A stretch of DNA of 64,000 nucleotides from DAIQRJ01 sp963708795 (GTDB taxonomy: Bacteria > Actinomycetota > Actinomycetes > Propionibacteriales > DAIQRJ01): NCBI GenBank assembly GCA_963708795.1, contig CAVPUH010000003.1:217858-281857 (forward strand), read 5' to 3'. Shown in pieces: positions 19,925 through 27,897 of this stretch (the stretch's first letter is position 1; the number at the start of each line of letters is the position of its first letter). The notes beneath the pieces are model-generated. The model had not been told where the DNA came from. It searched no databases and saw only the letters and a program-made list of their open reading frames with translations. A program made the translations under genes and the position numbers.

Positions 19925-20770
19925 TCATCGCCACCGATCGAGGAGATCCCGCAGCTTGCCGACCGAGCCGTGGTCGTCGCCGAAGTGCGCGATCATGCTC
20001 AACAGTTCGCGAATGTTCAGCAGAGGCATCCGTTCACGCCAGCCGTCGGCGAGCGGCCGAACCTCCTGGTAGGCCGACCAGAACCCGTCGGGCACACGAC
20101 CGGCACACCACAGCATGCTGAGTTCGCCCTCAGCCCAGCCGTAGGAGCAGGCGGGATCGATCAACCGCGCCCGACCACCCGGTTCGGCGGGGCCGATCAC
20201 GTTCGCCCACCACAGGTCGCCGTGCAGCAACGAGGCCGGCTGGTCGGGGACGAGCGCCGGAAACCGAGCGGCGAGGTGTTCGACCCGGGACCGGTCCGTC
20301 GCGGTGAGCGCTTCGGTGGACCGCGGCTCGTCGAGGTAGCGGAGCACCCGCTGCTCGGCGAAGAACGCGTGTCCGTCGTCGGTCCACGTGTTGCGCTGGA
20401 CCAGCCTGCCCAGGTAGTTCGGCGACTCGAAGCCGAACCGGTCGCTCGTGACGAGGTGCAGTCGGGCGAGATCATGGGCCAGATGTTCCCAACTCGCCTC
20501 GTCGGGCACGGTCGAGCCGAGATCCTCGAGCACGAGCCGATCCGGCCCTACGCCGAGAACGCGCGGGACGAGCACGGACCCGCTGGCGCCGAGCGTCGTC
20601 AGGCCGCGAGCCTCTGCCTCGAACAGACCCGGCGGCGCATCGGTGCACTCCTTCACGACCACGGACGAGCCACCTGGCCACGTCCACCGGGTCGCGGTGC
20701 TGATGAGACCGCCGGCCAACGACTCCGCGGAGGCCTCGCCGGGGCCGAACGCTGTCATCGACTCGTCCAC
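19925..20770 (-). CDS. Fructosamine kinase / ketosamine-3-kinase family protein
   Basis: Aminoglycoside-phosphotransferase-fold kinase of the protein deglycation family, about 281 residues. SVVVKECTDAPPGLFEAEARGL holds the ATP-binding lysine and glutamate, LLHGDLWWANV is the catalytic loop and LIDPACSYGWAEGELSML the metal-binding DPA motif plus family signature. Phosphorylates C3 of fructosamines on proteins or free amines, marking them for removal. GTG 20770 is preferred over ATG 20758 because a TAGGGT box sits seven nt upstream. An open frame continues far upstream but is antisense to the phosphatase gene and is not coding. Confidence 0.85.
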   Translation of the reverse strand: MDESMTAFGPGEASAESLAGGLISTATRWTWPGGSSVVVKECTDAPPGLFEAEARGLTTLGASGSVLVPRVLGVGPDRLVLEDLGSTVPDEASWEHLAHDLARLHLVTSDRFGFESPNYLGRLVQRNTWTDDGHAFFAEQRVLRYLDEPRSTEALTATDRSRVEHLAARFPALVPDQPASLLHGDLWWANVIGPAEPGGRARLIDPACSYGWAEGELSMLWCAGRVPDGFWSAYQEVRPLADGWRERMPLLNIRELLSMIAHFGDDHGSVGKLRDLLDRWR

Positions 20771-20777
20771 GGACCTG

Positions 20778-20783
20778 ACCCTA
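20778..20783 (-). promoter_or_regulatory. -10 box TAGGGT for the fructosamine kinase gene
   Basis: Minus-strand TAGGGT seven nt upstream of the GTG at 20770; leaderless layout. It faces away from the + strand box at 20798-20803. Confidence 0.55.
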
Positions 20784-20797
20784 GGACCGCGGATGGG

Positions 20798-20803
20798 TAC
20801 CGT
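20798..20803 (+). promoter_or_regulatory. -10 box TACCGT for the phosphatase gene
   Basis: TACCGT with six nt to the GTG at 20810; leaderless layout, divergent from the box at 20778-20783. Confidence 0.5.
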
Positions 20804-20809
20804 CGTGCC

Positions 20810-21343
20810 GTGGCACTGGACGAGGAACCCGAGCACGCCGGTCGTCTCCTGGATGTCGCGGATGCGGTGTCGCCCGGCTCCCGATGGTTGTGGCACGCAC
20901 GGCGGGAGCCGTCCGTCCTGCTGGGCATGGCCGCGCCGCCACCCGCCTTCCGCGTGGCGAGCCTCGCCGACCTCGGAGTGCAGAGCGTCGTCTCGCTGAT
21001 CGGCCCGCAGACCTACGACGCGGGCCCTCTCCAGACCTACTCGTTCCGGTTGGCCGACCTCTACGGTGGCCTCGATCCGGGTGACCTGGTGTCCGAGGAG
21101 GTCGAGCTCGGCCAGGCCGCGCAGCAGGTCCTCGACCTGACGCGCGGCGGGGTGGGTGTCGCGGTGCACTGCCGAGCCGGCATCGGCCGCACCAGCACGG
21201 TCATCGGCGCCGTGCTCGTCGCCCTCGGCCATCCGGTCCCGGCGGTGACCTCCTGGCTGGACGCGGTACAGAAGGCGCGTGGAGCTCCCGGTTGGCCCGA
21301 ATCGCGTTGGCAGGAAGCTCAACTCGATGTCCTCGTCCGGTAG
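20810..21343 (+). CDS. Dual-specificity / cysteine phosphatase
   Basis: A 177-residue phosphatase of the cysteine-dependent class. VAVHCRAGIGRTSTVIGAVL is the CX5R active-site loop (C, R and following T all present) and an upstream aspartate-rich stretch (FRLADLYGGLDPGD) could supply the general acid. Substrate may be a phosphoprotein or small phosphate ester. It is divergent from the fructosamine kinase and overlaps the next gene by 17 nt, suggesting cotranscription with it. Confidence 0.83.
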   Translation: MALDEEPEHAGRLLDVADAVSPGSRWLWHARREPSVLLGMAAPPPAFRVASLADLGVQSVVSLIGPQTYDAGPLQTYSFRLADLYGGLDPGDLVSEEVELGQAAQQVLDLTRGGVGVAVHCRAGIGRTSTVIGAVLVALGHPVPAVTSWLDAVQKARGAPGWPESRWQEAQLDVLVR

Positions 21344-22349
21344 CGGGCGTCCCCTTCGCGCGCGCCGGATCGCCGCTGTTCTGGTGCTCGTCGTGCTGGC
21401 TCCGGTGTCCGCCGAGTACCTGCTGGGGTACGACACGACGACCGGCCATGCGCTTCCCCTCCTCGCGGGGCTGCTCGTCCTCGGGCCGCTCTACGGCGCG
21501 CCGGCGGTGCTCATCCGTGAGGTCGCGCGGCGCCGGCGGCTCGGCTGGCCCGGCATCGTCTGCTTCGCGGCCGCGTGGGGCGTCCTCGAAGCCGGGGTCG
21601 TGGACCAGTCGATGTTCAACCCGTCCTACCGCGACATCCCGTACTGGGACCTTCTCTGGTCACCCACCCGAATACCGGGAATCGAGGTGAGTGCGTTCGC
21701 CGCACTCACCTTCGTCACCGGACACGTCGTGTTCAGCCTGGGCGCGCCGATCGCCTTCACCGAAGCCTTGTTCCCCGACATCCGCCACGAGCGCTGGCTC
21801 GGTCGTACGGGTGTCGTGGGCATGGTCGTGCTGGCCGTGCTCGGGGCGGCCGCGGTCGGCGCGGATCACCAGGCCAGCCAGCCGTTCAGCGCGTCCTGGC
21901 CGCAACTGACGTCGGCATTCGCGGTTGTCGCCGCCCTGGTCGTGCTGCCGTTCGGGCTCGACGCCCACGGCCGCGAGCGGGAACCGACCGAGCGCAGCGT
22001 CCCGCCGCCGATCCTGCTCGGTGCGGGTGCGTTCGTCGCGGCGGCCGTCGTCCAGATCGCCGTCCCCACCGGCTGGTGGGGGTTCCTCGGCCTGGCCGCT
22101 CTCGTCGTCGGAGCGATCCTGGCCGTGTCGGCCCTCGCCCGCTCACGGCACTGGACGCCGCACCACGAACTGTCCCTGACGGCCGGCGCATTGCTCGGCT
22201 GCTCGGCGGCAGGATTCCTCGTCGTCCCGCTCGGCGACGTGTCGACGACCCTTCGCCTCGGGCACCACGTCGTGCTGACGGCGGCGCTGCTCGGGCTCCT
22301 GGCCGTCGCCGTCACTCGCCGACCGCGCCGTCGATCCGCTCCCGGATGA
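21327..22349 (+). CDS. Polytopic membrane protein of unknown function
   Basis: A 340-residue integral membrane protein with about eight to nine hydrophobic helices (for example RIAAVLVLVVLAPVSAEYLL, GVVGMVVLAVLGAAAVGA, HHVVLTAALLGLLAVAV). I recognise no transporter or enzyme signature. The start is ATG 21327 (MSSSGSGRPLR), inside the 3' end of the phosphatase gene. Its 3' end overlaps the convergent DinB gene by 38 nt. Confidence 0.75.
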   Translation: MSSSGSGRPLRARRIAAVLVLVVLAPVSAEYLLGYDTTTGHALPLLAGLLVLGPLYGAPAVLIREVARRRRLGWPGIVCFAAAWGVLEAGVVDQSMFNPSYRDIPYWDLLWSPTRIPGIEVSAFAALTFVTGHVVFSLGAPIAFTEALFPDIRHERWLGRTGVVGMVVLAVLGAAAVGADHQASQPFSASWPQLTSAFAVVAALVVLPFGLDAHGREREPTERSVPPPILLGAGAFVAAAVVQIAVPTGWWGFLGLAALVVGAILAVSALARSRHWTPHHELSLTAGALLGCSAAGFLVVPLGDVSTTLRLGHHVVLTAALLGLLAVAVTRRPRRRSAPG

Positions 22350-22806
22350 GGTCGGCATGGCCGTTGTGGCGCGCGTACTCCTGGACGAGCTTGACGAGGT
22401 TCCAGCGGACGCTGCGGCCGTTGCCCTCGGCGATCGACTCCACCGTCGTCCCAGCGAGCAGGACGTCCAGCGCATCGCGTTCGTCACGCCAGCGTCGCAG
22501 GGAGCTCTGCACGATCTCGGGCGTCAGCCCGATGATGTCGGCGTCCTCGTTCTCCGGCGTCCCGTACGGCGCCCTGAACTCCCCGTCCTCGATGGCGAAC
22601 ACCCCGTACGCCCACTCCATCTCGGTCATGTGCCGGACGAGCCCGATCAGCGAGAGCGGCGACGGCGGCGCGCTGGGCGTGACCAGCTGTTCGTCGCTCA
22701 AGCCGGCGACCTTGTGCTCCAGCCCGTCACGGTGGAAGTCCAGCCAGCCGCGCAGAACCTCGAACTCGGATCCGTCACCGGGTTGGTCCATCCGTCCGGT
22801 GGTCAT
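22312..22806 (-). CDS. DinB / DUF664 family protein (mycothiol-type metalloenzyme fold)
   Basis: A 164-residue four-helix-bundle protein. The family metal ligands are visible as histidines in WLDFHRDGLEHKV, LIGLVRHMTEMEWAYG and VQEYARHNGHADLIRE. Actinobacterial members use mycothiol or bacillithiol as cofactor for detoxification or isomerisation. Its ATG overlaps the stop of the upstream gene (ATGA). Confidence 0.85.
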   Translation of the reverse strand: MTTGRMDQPGDGSEFEVLRGWLDFHRDGLEHKVAGLSDEQLVTPSAPPSPLSLIGLVRHMTEMEWAYGVFAIEDGEFRAPYGTPENEDADIIGLTPEIVQSSLRRWRDERDALDVLLAGTTVESIAEGNGRSVRWNLVKLVQEYARHNGHADLIRERIDGAVGE

Positions 22807-23153
22807 CGTGCCGTCGCATCCAGGAGTTGGAGCAGGTCATGGGCCGCCAGCTCGACGTCCTTGTGCCGCCACTCCGACGCCCTGTACACACAGGCGATCA
22901 GCCCGGTTCGGTGCACGCGACGGAGATCGCCGAACACGAACGCGAACCGGGCCTTCGTGTCGTCGGAGGCGCCGTCGGTGAGACCGAGGTGCCAGGCGCC
23001 GTACTCGTCCCAGGAATGCGATGCGAGATACGCATTCTCGGCCTCGGCGTTCGGTTGGGACTCTCCCCAGTCGCTGTCCAGGACGTACTGGTGGGCGGCG
23101 ATCAGTCGCCGTGCGTTCTCGACCGCCGCCGGGTTCAGTGAGTAGGACGCCAT
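22803..23153 (-). CDS. Conserved actinobacterial hypothetical protein
   Basis: A 116-residue soluble protein starting MASYSLNPAAVENARRLI and containing YVLDSDWGESQP and AWHLGLTDGASDDTKARFAF. I recall near-identical short proteins across actinomycetes but know of no function. ATG 23153 is chosen because GGAGG lies nine nt upstream; a GTG nine nt earlier (23162) is possible. It is coupled to the downstream DinB gene. Confidence 0.75.
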   Translation of the reverse strand: MASYSLNPAAVENARRLIAAHQYVLDSDWGESQPNAEAENAYLASHSWDEYGAWHLGLTDGASDDTKARFAFVFGDLRRVHRTGLIACVYRASEWRHKDVELAAHDLLQLLDATAR

Positions 23154-23197
23154 GACGCCCAACCTCCGCCCGACCGGTGGCGGCGGTCAAGCCGTCG

Positions 23198-23848
23198 TCA
23201 CGAGTCGGCCGGTCCGCCACGACGCCAGCGGGCGGCCAGCTCGCCGCCGGCCGGCGCAGCACCGGGGAGTTCGCCGGCACCCGGAGCGTGCATCGCCTCG
23301 AGCACCAGGGCCAGGTAGCGATGCCGCAGCCCGCGTCCGCCGTCCGCGCCGACGGTCACGGCCATCACCATCTCCAACACGAGCACCACGTCGGCGGATG
23401 TGAGGTCCATCCGGAGGGCACCCGCCCGTTGGGTCCGATCGTGCAGTTCCTGCGCCTTCTCGCCAGCGGCCACGGCGAGTGCACTCAGCTCCGATGTCGT
23501 GTCGAAGCTGCCCGCCAACCGTTGCGCGAGGGCCTGGCTCTGCCCGTCGACGACGCGGGCGAGACACGCGCAGTAGACCGTCCACGGGTCGCTGTCGTCG
23601 GCCAAGGCGATCTCGAGATCGGCGAGGTACCGCGTCAGGCCGTCGCGAGCGAGCTCGCGTAACAGCACCTCCTTGCTCGGATAACGCCGGTAGAGCGCGC
23701 TGATGCCGACACCGGCGTGCGCGGCGACGTCCGCGATCGGCGCCGACGAGTCGCCCAGGAAGACCTCTCGCGCCGCCTCGAGGATGCGGGAGTCGTTGCG
23801 CGCCGCCTCGGATCGACGGCCGCTCAGGGGCGGCGGGGTTTCGGTCAC
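23198..23848 (-). CDS. TetR-family transcriptional regulator
   Basis: A 216-residue regulator. The N-terminal helix-turn-helix reads ILEAAREVFLGDS..PIADVAAHAGVGISALYRRYPSKE, followed by an all-helical ligand domain. The GTG start at 23848 is fixed by a TATCGT -10 box six nt upstream. It is divergent from the maleylpyruvate-isomerase-like gene at 23936, and a palindrome between them (23877-23900) is the likely operator for both. Confidence 0.9.
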   Translation of the reverse strand: MTETPPPLSGRRSEAARNDSRILEAAREVFLGDSSAPIADVAAHAGVGISALYRRYPSKEVLLRELARDGLTRYLADLEIALADDSDPWTVYCACLARVVDGQSQALAQRLAGSFDTTSELSALAVAAGEKAQELHDRTQRAGALRMDLTSADVVLVLEMVMAVTVGADGGRGLRHRYLALVLEAMHAPGAGELPGAAPAGGELAARWRRGGPADS

Positions 23849-23854
23849 ACGCGC

Positions 23855-23860
23855 ACGATA
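23855..23860 (-). promoter_or_regulatory. -10 box TATCGT for the TetR gene
   Basis: TATCGT on the minus strand, six nt from the GTG start at 23848. The operator at 23877-23900 begins 16 nt further upstream, where it would cover the -35 region. Confidence 0.55.
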
Positions 23861-23876
23861 ACACTGGAACGAACCA

Positions 23877-23900
23877 TTCCGTTCTGTTAGGGTAACGGAA
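23877..23900. promoter_or_regulatory. Probable TetR operator: TTCCGTT-N10-AACGGAA
   Basis: A perfect 7-bp inverted repeat with a 10-nt spacer between the divergent TetR and DinB-like genes. Related half-sites (GGAAC at 23866, CGTTCC at 23911) flank it, so more than one dimer may bind. Confidence 0.7.
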
Positions 23901-23935
23901 CAGTCCGATCCGTTCCGACTCTCGAAGGACGTCGC

Positions 23936-24511
23936 ATGACCGACTCGACTCGATTCCCCGTCCTCGACTCGTCGCTCGACGCCCTTCGATCGGCGAGCGC
24001 CGGAGCCGTCGGCCGGCTCGATGCGCCGAGCCCCTGCGCCGGCTGGACCGCCGGTCAGGTCCTCGAACACGCCGTCCTCGACCAGCTCATCTGGGTCTCC
24101 ACGGTCAGCGGGACGAGCGGCCCGGACGGAGACGCCTTCGCCCCGACCGGTCACCACTTCGTCGCGGCCGACGAGGCCGTGGCTTCGGCCGTCCAGTCGG
24201 CGCATGCAGCCTGGCGGCGGGCCGACCCCGAGGTGAACACACCGCTGCCGCAGGGCTCCATGCCGGCGGCGACGGCGGCCGCTGCGTGCGCGCTCGACGC
24301 GGCCGTTCACGCCTGGGACATCGCATTGGCCACCGGGCAGCCCTCACCACTCGCCGATGATCTGGCGACAGAACTCCTGCCCGTGGCGCGCTCGATCGTC
24401 GAGCCGCTGCGGCAATGGGGCGCCTTCGCGCCCGCTCTCGTGGCACAGCAGACCGACGGTGCCGCCGACGCCCTGCTCCGCTACCTCGGACGGGACCCTC
24501 GCTGGAAGTGA
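23936..24511 (+). CDS. TIGR03086-type DinB/maleylpyruvate isomerase-like protein
   Basis: A 191-residue protein of the actinobacterial TIGR03086 group. SPCAGWTAGQVLEHAVLDQL matches the PCxxWtvxdLlxHv start of the fold, and AACALDAAVHAWDIALATGQP supplies the second conserved His-Trp-Asp region. These proteins bind a metal and are thought to use mycothiol, but their substrates are unknown. Likely repressed by the divergent TetR through the shared palindrome. Confidence 0.85.
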   Translation: MTDSTRFPVLDSSLDALRSASAGAVGRLDAPSPCAGWTAGQVLEHAVLDQLIWVSTVSGTSGPDGDAFAPTGHHFVAADEAVASAVQSAHAAWRRADPEVNTPLPQGSMPAATAAAACALDAAVHAWDIALATGQPSPLADDLATELLPVARSIVEPLRQWGAFAPALVAQQTDGAADALLRYLGRDPRWK

Positions 24512-24593
24512 AGGGCAGATCAGCCGGTCTACGGCCAGCTGGGCCCGTCGTGCTCCTCGTCAAACCAGGACGACAGGTCACTGATCCGTGTGG

Positions 24594-24599
24594 TAGGGC
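24594..24599 (+). promoter_or_regulatory. -10-like TAGGGC before the SARP gene
   Basis: TAGGGC with six nt to the GTG start at 24606. Weaker match to TANNNT than the others (last base C) but the spacing is the same. Confidence 0.4.
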
Positions 24600-24605
24600 T
24601 TCCCC

Positions 24606-27600
24606 GTGGCGCCTGCCGACAGCGAGTTGCGCATCCACCTGCTCGGGGCCTTCGCCGTGCGGGTCGATGGCGTCGCTGTCGAGGCAGGCCGGTGGCGTCT
24701 ACGCAAGGCTCGGGTCCTGGTGGCGATGCTGGCGTTGGCTCCCGGTCAGCGGCGACACCGTGACCAGGTCATGGACCGACTCTGGCCCGACCTGGACGAG
24801 GTCGCCGCGGCCCGGAACCTGCACCAGACGCTCTACGTGGCCCGTCGCGCACTCGCGGAGCACGGTGTCGCCACCGGCGGACTGCTGACGATCCGAGACG
24901 AACAGGTCGTGCTCGACGCCGCCGGCCCGGTGCCTGTCGACGTGCTGGAGTTCGAGCGCTGCGCCGCACATGCCCTGCAGCATGCTGACGAGGCCGGCCT
25001 CCGAGCCGCGGCGGAACGGTACGAGGGGGATCTGCTGCCCGATCTGACCGGGACGGACTGGCTCACGGTGCGGCGCGACGAGGTCCGCGCCCTCCACTGC
25101 GAGGTCCTGGTCCGCCTGGCTTCCGGAATCCGGTCGCGCGCTCCGGAGGAGGCCTTGATGATCCTCGGTCGAGCCCTCGAATCCGATCCACTGCACGAGG
25201 GCGCGGTCCGGGCAGCCATGACGACCCTCGCCGATCTCGGGCGACGATCCGAAGCGCTCGCGCGCTACGAGCGGCTCGTCGACGATCTGCTCGTCGCCTT
25301 CGGGACCGATCCGGATGCCCAGACGGCCGCCGTGTTCCGTGAGCTGCTGACTGGATCGCCAGTGCGGACCGACGTCTCCGGTGTGGCCGGCCCGAAGGCA
25401 CGCTCGGTGTCGCCCGGATTCCTTCCGAAGCCCTTGACGAGCTTCATCGGGCGCGAGCGCGAACTGGTCGACGTCGAGCGACTGCTGGACCGCTCTCGAC
25501 TGCTGACGCTGACCGGGGCCGGCGGCAGCGGGAAGACCCGACTGGCGTTGGAAGCCGCACGGAGGGCCCGCCCTGCGCACCTCGACGGCGTGTGGTTCGT
25601 GGACCTGGCGGCAGTCAGCGAGTCGTTGCTGGTGGCCGACTCCATCTCGGAGGCACTCGAACTGGATTCCGGCACCGCGCCCAGTCGTGGCCGGGCACTG
25701 ATCGACCAACTGCGCGATCGTGCCCTGCTGATCGTCCTGGACAACTGCGAACACCTGCTCGCCGCGTGTGCCCAGATCGTCGGCCGTCTGCTGGCCGAAT
25801 GCCCCGGCGTCCACGTGCTCGCCACGAGTCGCGAACCACTCCACGCCCTTGGTGAGTACACGTTCCGGGTTCCGTCCCTGGTGTTGCCACCACCCGATCA
25901 CGCCGATCCTCCCGACCTGGCCGAGTTGCGGCGGTTGCCGTCGGTGCGGCTCTTCGTCGAGCGCGCGGCTCAGGTCCGGCCGGGTTTCGCCCTCGACGCC
26001 GAGAACGCACAGGGTGTCGTCGACCTGTGCCGCCGGCTCGACGGGATGCCGCTGGCCCTGGAACTGGCGGCAGCACGGGCGGCCCTGCTCGAACCTGCCG
26101 AGATCGCGGACCGGCTCGACGACGCACTGACGATGCTGGCGGCCGGCGCCGCGGGGGTCACCCGGCACCAGACGCTCCGCGGCACCCTCCAGTGGAGCCA
26201 CGACCTGCTCACCGAACCGGAGAAGGTGCTGTTCCGCCGGCTGGCCGTGTTCTCGGGTGGCTTCACGCTGGCGTCCGCCGAGGCCGTCTGCAGCGCCGAA
26301 CCGTTGGCCCCACGTGACCTCGTCACGCTCATGGCCGGCTTGGTGGACAAATCGCTGGTGGTCACCGAGAAGACGCCCAACGGATCCCGGTACCGACAGT
26401 TGGAGACGGTCCGGCAGTTCTGCACGGAGAATCTCGACCGGGCCGGCGAGACCGCGCAGCTCGCGGCCGCCCACTGTGCCCACTTCCTCGACTTCGCCGT
26501 GGCCCACAACCCCGAACGCGTCACCGGAGTCGTCATCGAGACGCCGAAGTCGGTCGATCGCGAGCACGACAACCTGCGTGCCGCCCTGCGATGGTCGTGT
26601 GCCCACGACCCGCAGACCGCTCTGCGTCTCGTCGCCAGCCTCTGGCGCTACTGGTTCGTCCGCGGCCACGCCGTGGAGGGAGCTCGCTGGGTCGAACGGG
26701 CGCTGGCGGTGGCTCCCGAGCCTTCGCGTCCACGCGCCGCCGCCCTCATCGGCCTGACCGGACTGGACAGCCGGCAGGGTCGAGGCGACCGGCACCGTGC
26801 CCTCGGCGCGGAGGCGCTGGCGATCACGCGACAGATCGGCCAACCCGACGAGGTCGTGATGGCGCGACTCGTCGACACGGCGCTCGCGTGGAGCATGTTC
26901 GACCTCGACGAAGCCGAGCAGATGGCCGCCGACGTCCGAGCGGAGGCGCTCACGCGTGGCCGGCCCGAACACGCGGCCGCCGGGAGCTGGCTGCTGGGCC
27001 AGTGCGCACTCTCCCGCGAGGACGGACCGCTCGCCTCGAGCCGGTTCGGCGTCTGCCTGACGGAGCTCGCGCAGTCCGACGCCGGGGCTCCCCCGTTCGT
27101 GCCGGTGATCACGCCGAGCGTGCAACTGGTCCCCATCGCGGGCCGCCTGGTGCCGTGCGTCGAGGAGACGTTGCTGCTGGGCAGGCGAGTCGGCATCGCG
27201 CAGACCACGGCCTATACCTTGTCCGCGCTGGGTTACGCGGCTCGGCTCTCGGCGGACCCGGCTTCGGCGATCGTCGTCACCAGGGATGCGCTGGAGCAGT
27301 TCACCGGTCTCCGGGACGATCTCGCCCGCGCGCAGGCACTCCACCAACTCGGCTGCACACTGCGCGACTGCGGCGACTACCCGGCGGCCGCCGACGCACT
27401 GTCCCAGGCACGAGACCTGCGACTCGATATCGGTGATCGTCGCGGCGAGCTGTTGACCGAGATCAACATCGCCCTGCTCCATGCGATGAGCGGCGACATC
27501 GGCCGAGGACTGGCGGAGGCTCGGAACTGCCTCGCGGGCTTCGAGTCCGCCGGCGACCACGTGGGCATGGGTGCGACCGCGACGGTCCTCGGCGCGGTCG

Positions 27601-27833
27601 AGTTGTCGTCCGGGCAGACGCGGGCGGCTCGGGAGTTGTATGCGCGGGCGGCCGACTGGTTCGCGCCCTGGCGGCGACACGCCGGTTGGGCTCGACTGAT
27701 GGTCGCCGAACTGTCGACCGAGTTGGACGAACCGCAGCGGGCCGAGCGTGAGACGGCTAGAGCGGTCGCCACCTTCGACCGGGTGCGGTGCGTCGTCGCC
27801 GGCCGGCGACTGGCAGCGTTGACTTCGCATTGA
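24606..27833 (+). CDS. SARP-family transcriptional regulator with NB-ARC-type ATPase and TPR C-terminus (AfsR-like)
   Basis: A 1,075-residue regulator. Residues 1-95 form an OmpR-type winged helix (RIHLLGAFAVRVDG, RLRKARVLVAMLALAPG, DRLWPD). Residues about 100-245 are the bacterial transcriptional activator domain (AAERYEGDLLPDL, LARYERLVDDLL). After a linker, PLTSFIGRERELVDVERLL leads into the ATPase with Walker A GAGGSGKT near residue 304 and Walker B ALLIVLDNCEHLL near 375. The last 400 residues are helical repeats of TPR type. This is the architecture of AfsR-like and larger SARP regulators. The stop codon lies inside a triple 11-bp direct repeat that looks like its own binding site for the next operon. 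Confidence 0.92.
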   Translation: MAPADSELRIHLLGAFAVRVDGVAVEAGRWRLRKARVLVAMLALAPGQRRHRDQVMDRLWPDLDEVAAARNLHQTLYVARRALAEHGVATGGLLTIRDEQVVLDAAGPVPVDVLEFERCAAHALQHADEAGLRAAAERYEGDLLPDLTGTDWLTVRRDEVRALHCEVLVRLASGIRSRAPEEALMILGRALESDPLHEGAVRAAMTTLADLGRRSEALARYERLVDDLLVAFGTDPDAQTAAVFRELLTGSPVRTDVSGVAGPKARSVSPGFLPKPLTSFIGRERELVDVERLLDRSRLLTLTGAGGSGKTRLALEAARRARPAHLDGVWFVDLAAVSESLLVADSISEALELDSGTAPSRGRALIDQLRDRALLIVLDNCEHLLAACAQIVGRLLAECPGVHVLATSREPLHALGEYTFRVPSLVLPPPDHADPPDLAELRRLPSVRLFVERAAQVRPGFALDAENAQGVVDLCRRLDGMPLALELAAARAALLEPAEIADRLDDALTMLAAGAAGVTRHQTLRGTLQWSHDLLTEPEKVLFRRLAVFSGGFTLASAEAVCSAEPLAPRDLVTLMAGLVDKSLVVTEKTPNGSRYRQLETVRQFCTENLDRAGETAQLAAAHCAHFLDFAVAHNPERVTGVVIETPKSVDREHDNLRAALRWSCAHDPQTALRLVASLWRYWFVRGHAVEGARWVERALAVAPEPSRPRAAALIGLTGLDSRQGRGDRHRALGAEALAITRQIGQPDEVVMARLVDTALAWSMFDLDEAEQMAADVRAEALTRGRPEHAAAGSWLLGQCALSREDGPLASSRFGVCLTELAQSDAGAPPFVPVITPSVQLVPIAGRLVPCVEETLLLGRRVGIAQTTAYTLSALGYAARLSADPASAIVVTRDALEQFTGLRDDLARAQALHQLGCTLRDCGDYPAAADALSQARDLRLDIGDRRGELLTEINIALLHAMSGDIGRGLAEARNCLAGFESAGDHVGMGATATVLGAVELSSGQTRAARELYARAADWFAPWRRHAGWARLMVAELSTELDEPQRAERETARAVATFDRVRCVVAGRRLAALTSH

Positions 27834-27861
27834 GTTCTCGTTGAGGACGGGCTCCTAGCGT
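27819..27861 (+). promoter_or_regulatory. SARP-type promoter: three 11-bp direct repeats and -10 box
   Basis: TTGAC (27819), TTGAG (27830) and TTGAG (27841) recur at exactly 11-bp intervals. The last 7-mer, TTGAGGA, ends 8 bp before TAGCGT at 27856-27861, a TANNNT -10 box. Direct heptamers with 11-bp periodicity placed 8 bp from the -10 are the published architecture of SARP binding sites. The site lies between the SARP gene and the FAD oxidoreductase. Confidence 0.7.
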
Positions 27862-27897
27862 CGTTCCTGGAAACGCTGAACCCTCCAGGAGGACGAC

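Noticed and set aside
19925..21436. 503-codon minus-strand frame for the fructosamine kinase
   Set aside because: Only the last 281 codons match the kinase; the rest is antisense to the phosphatase gene. A leaderless promoter fixes the start at 20770.
24699..27830. 1,043-codon minus-strand frame opposite the SARP gene
   Set aside because: Antisense shadow; the + strand frame has all SARP and ATPase motifs.
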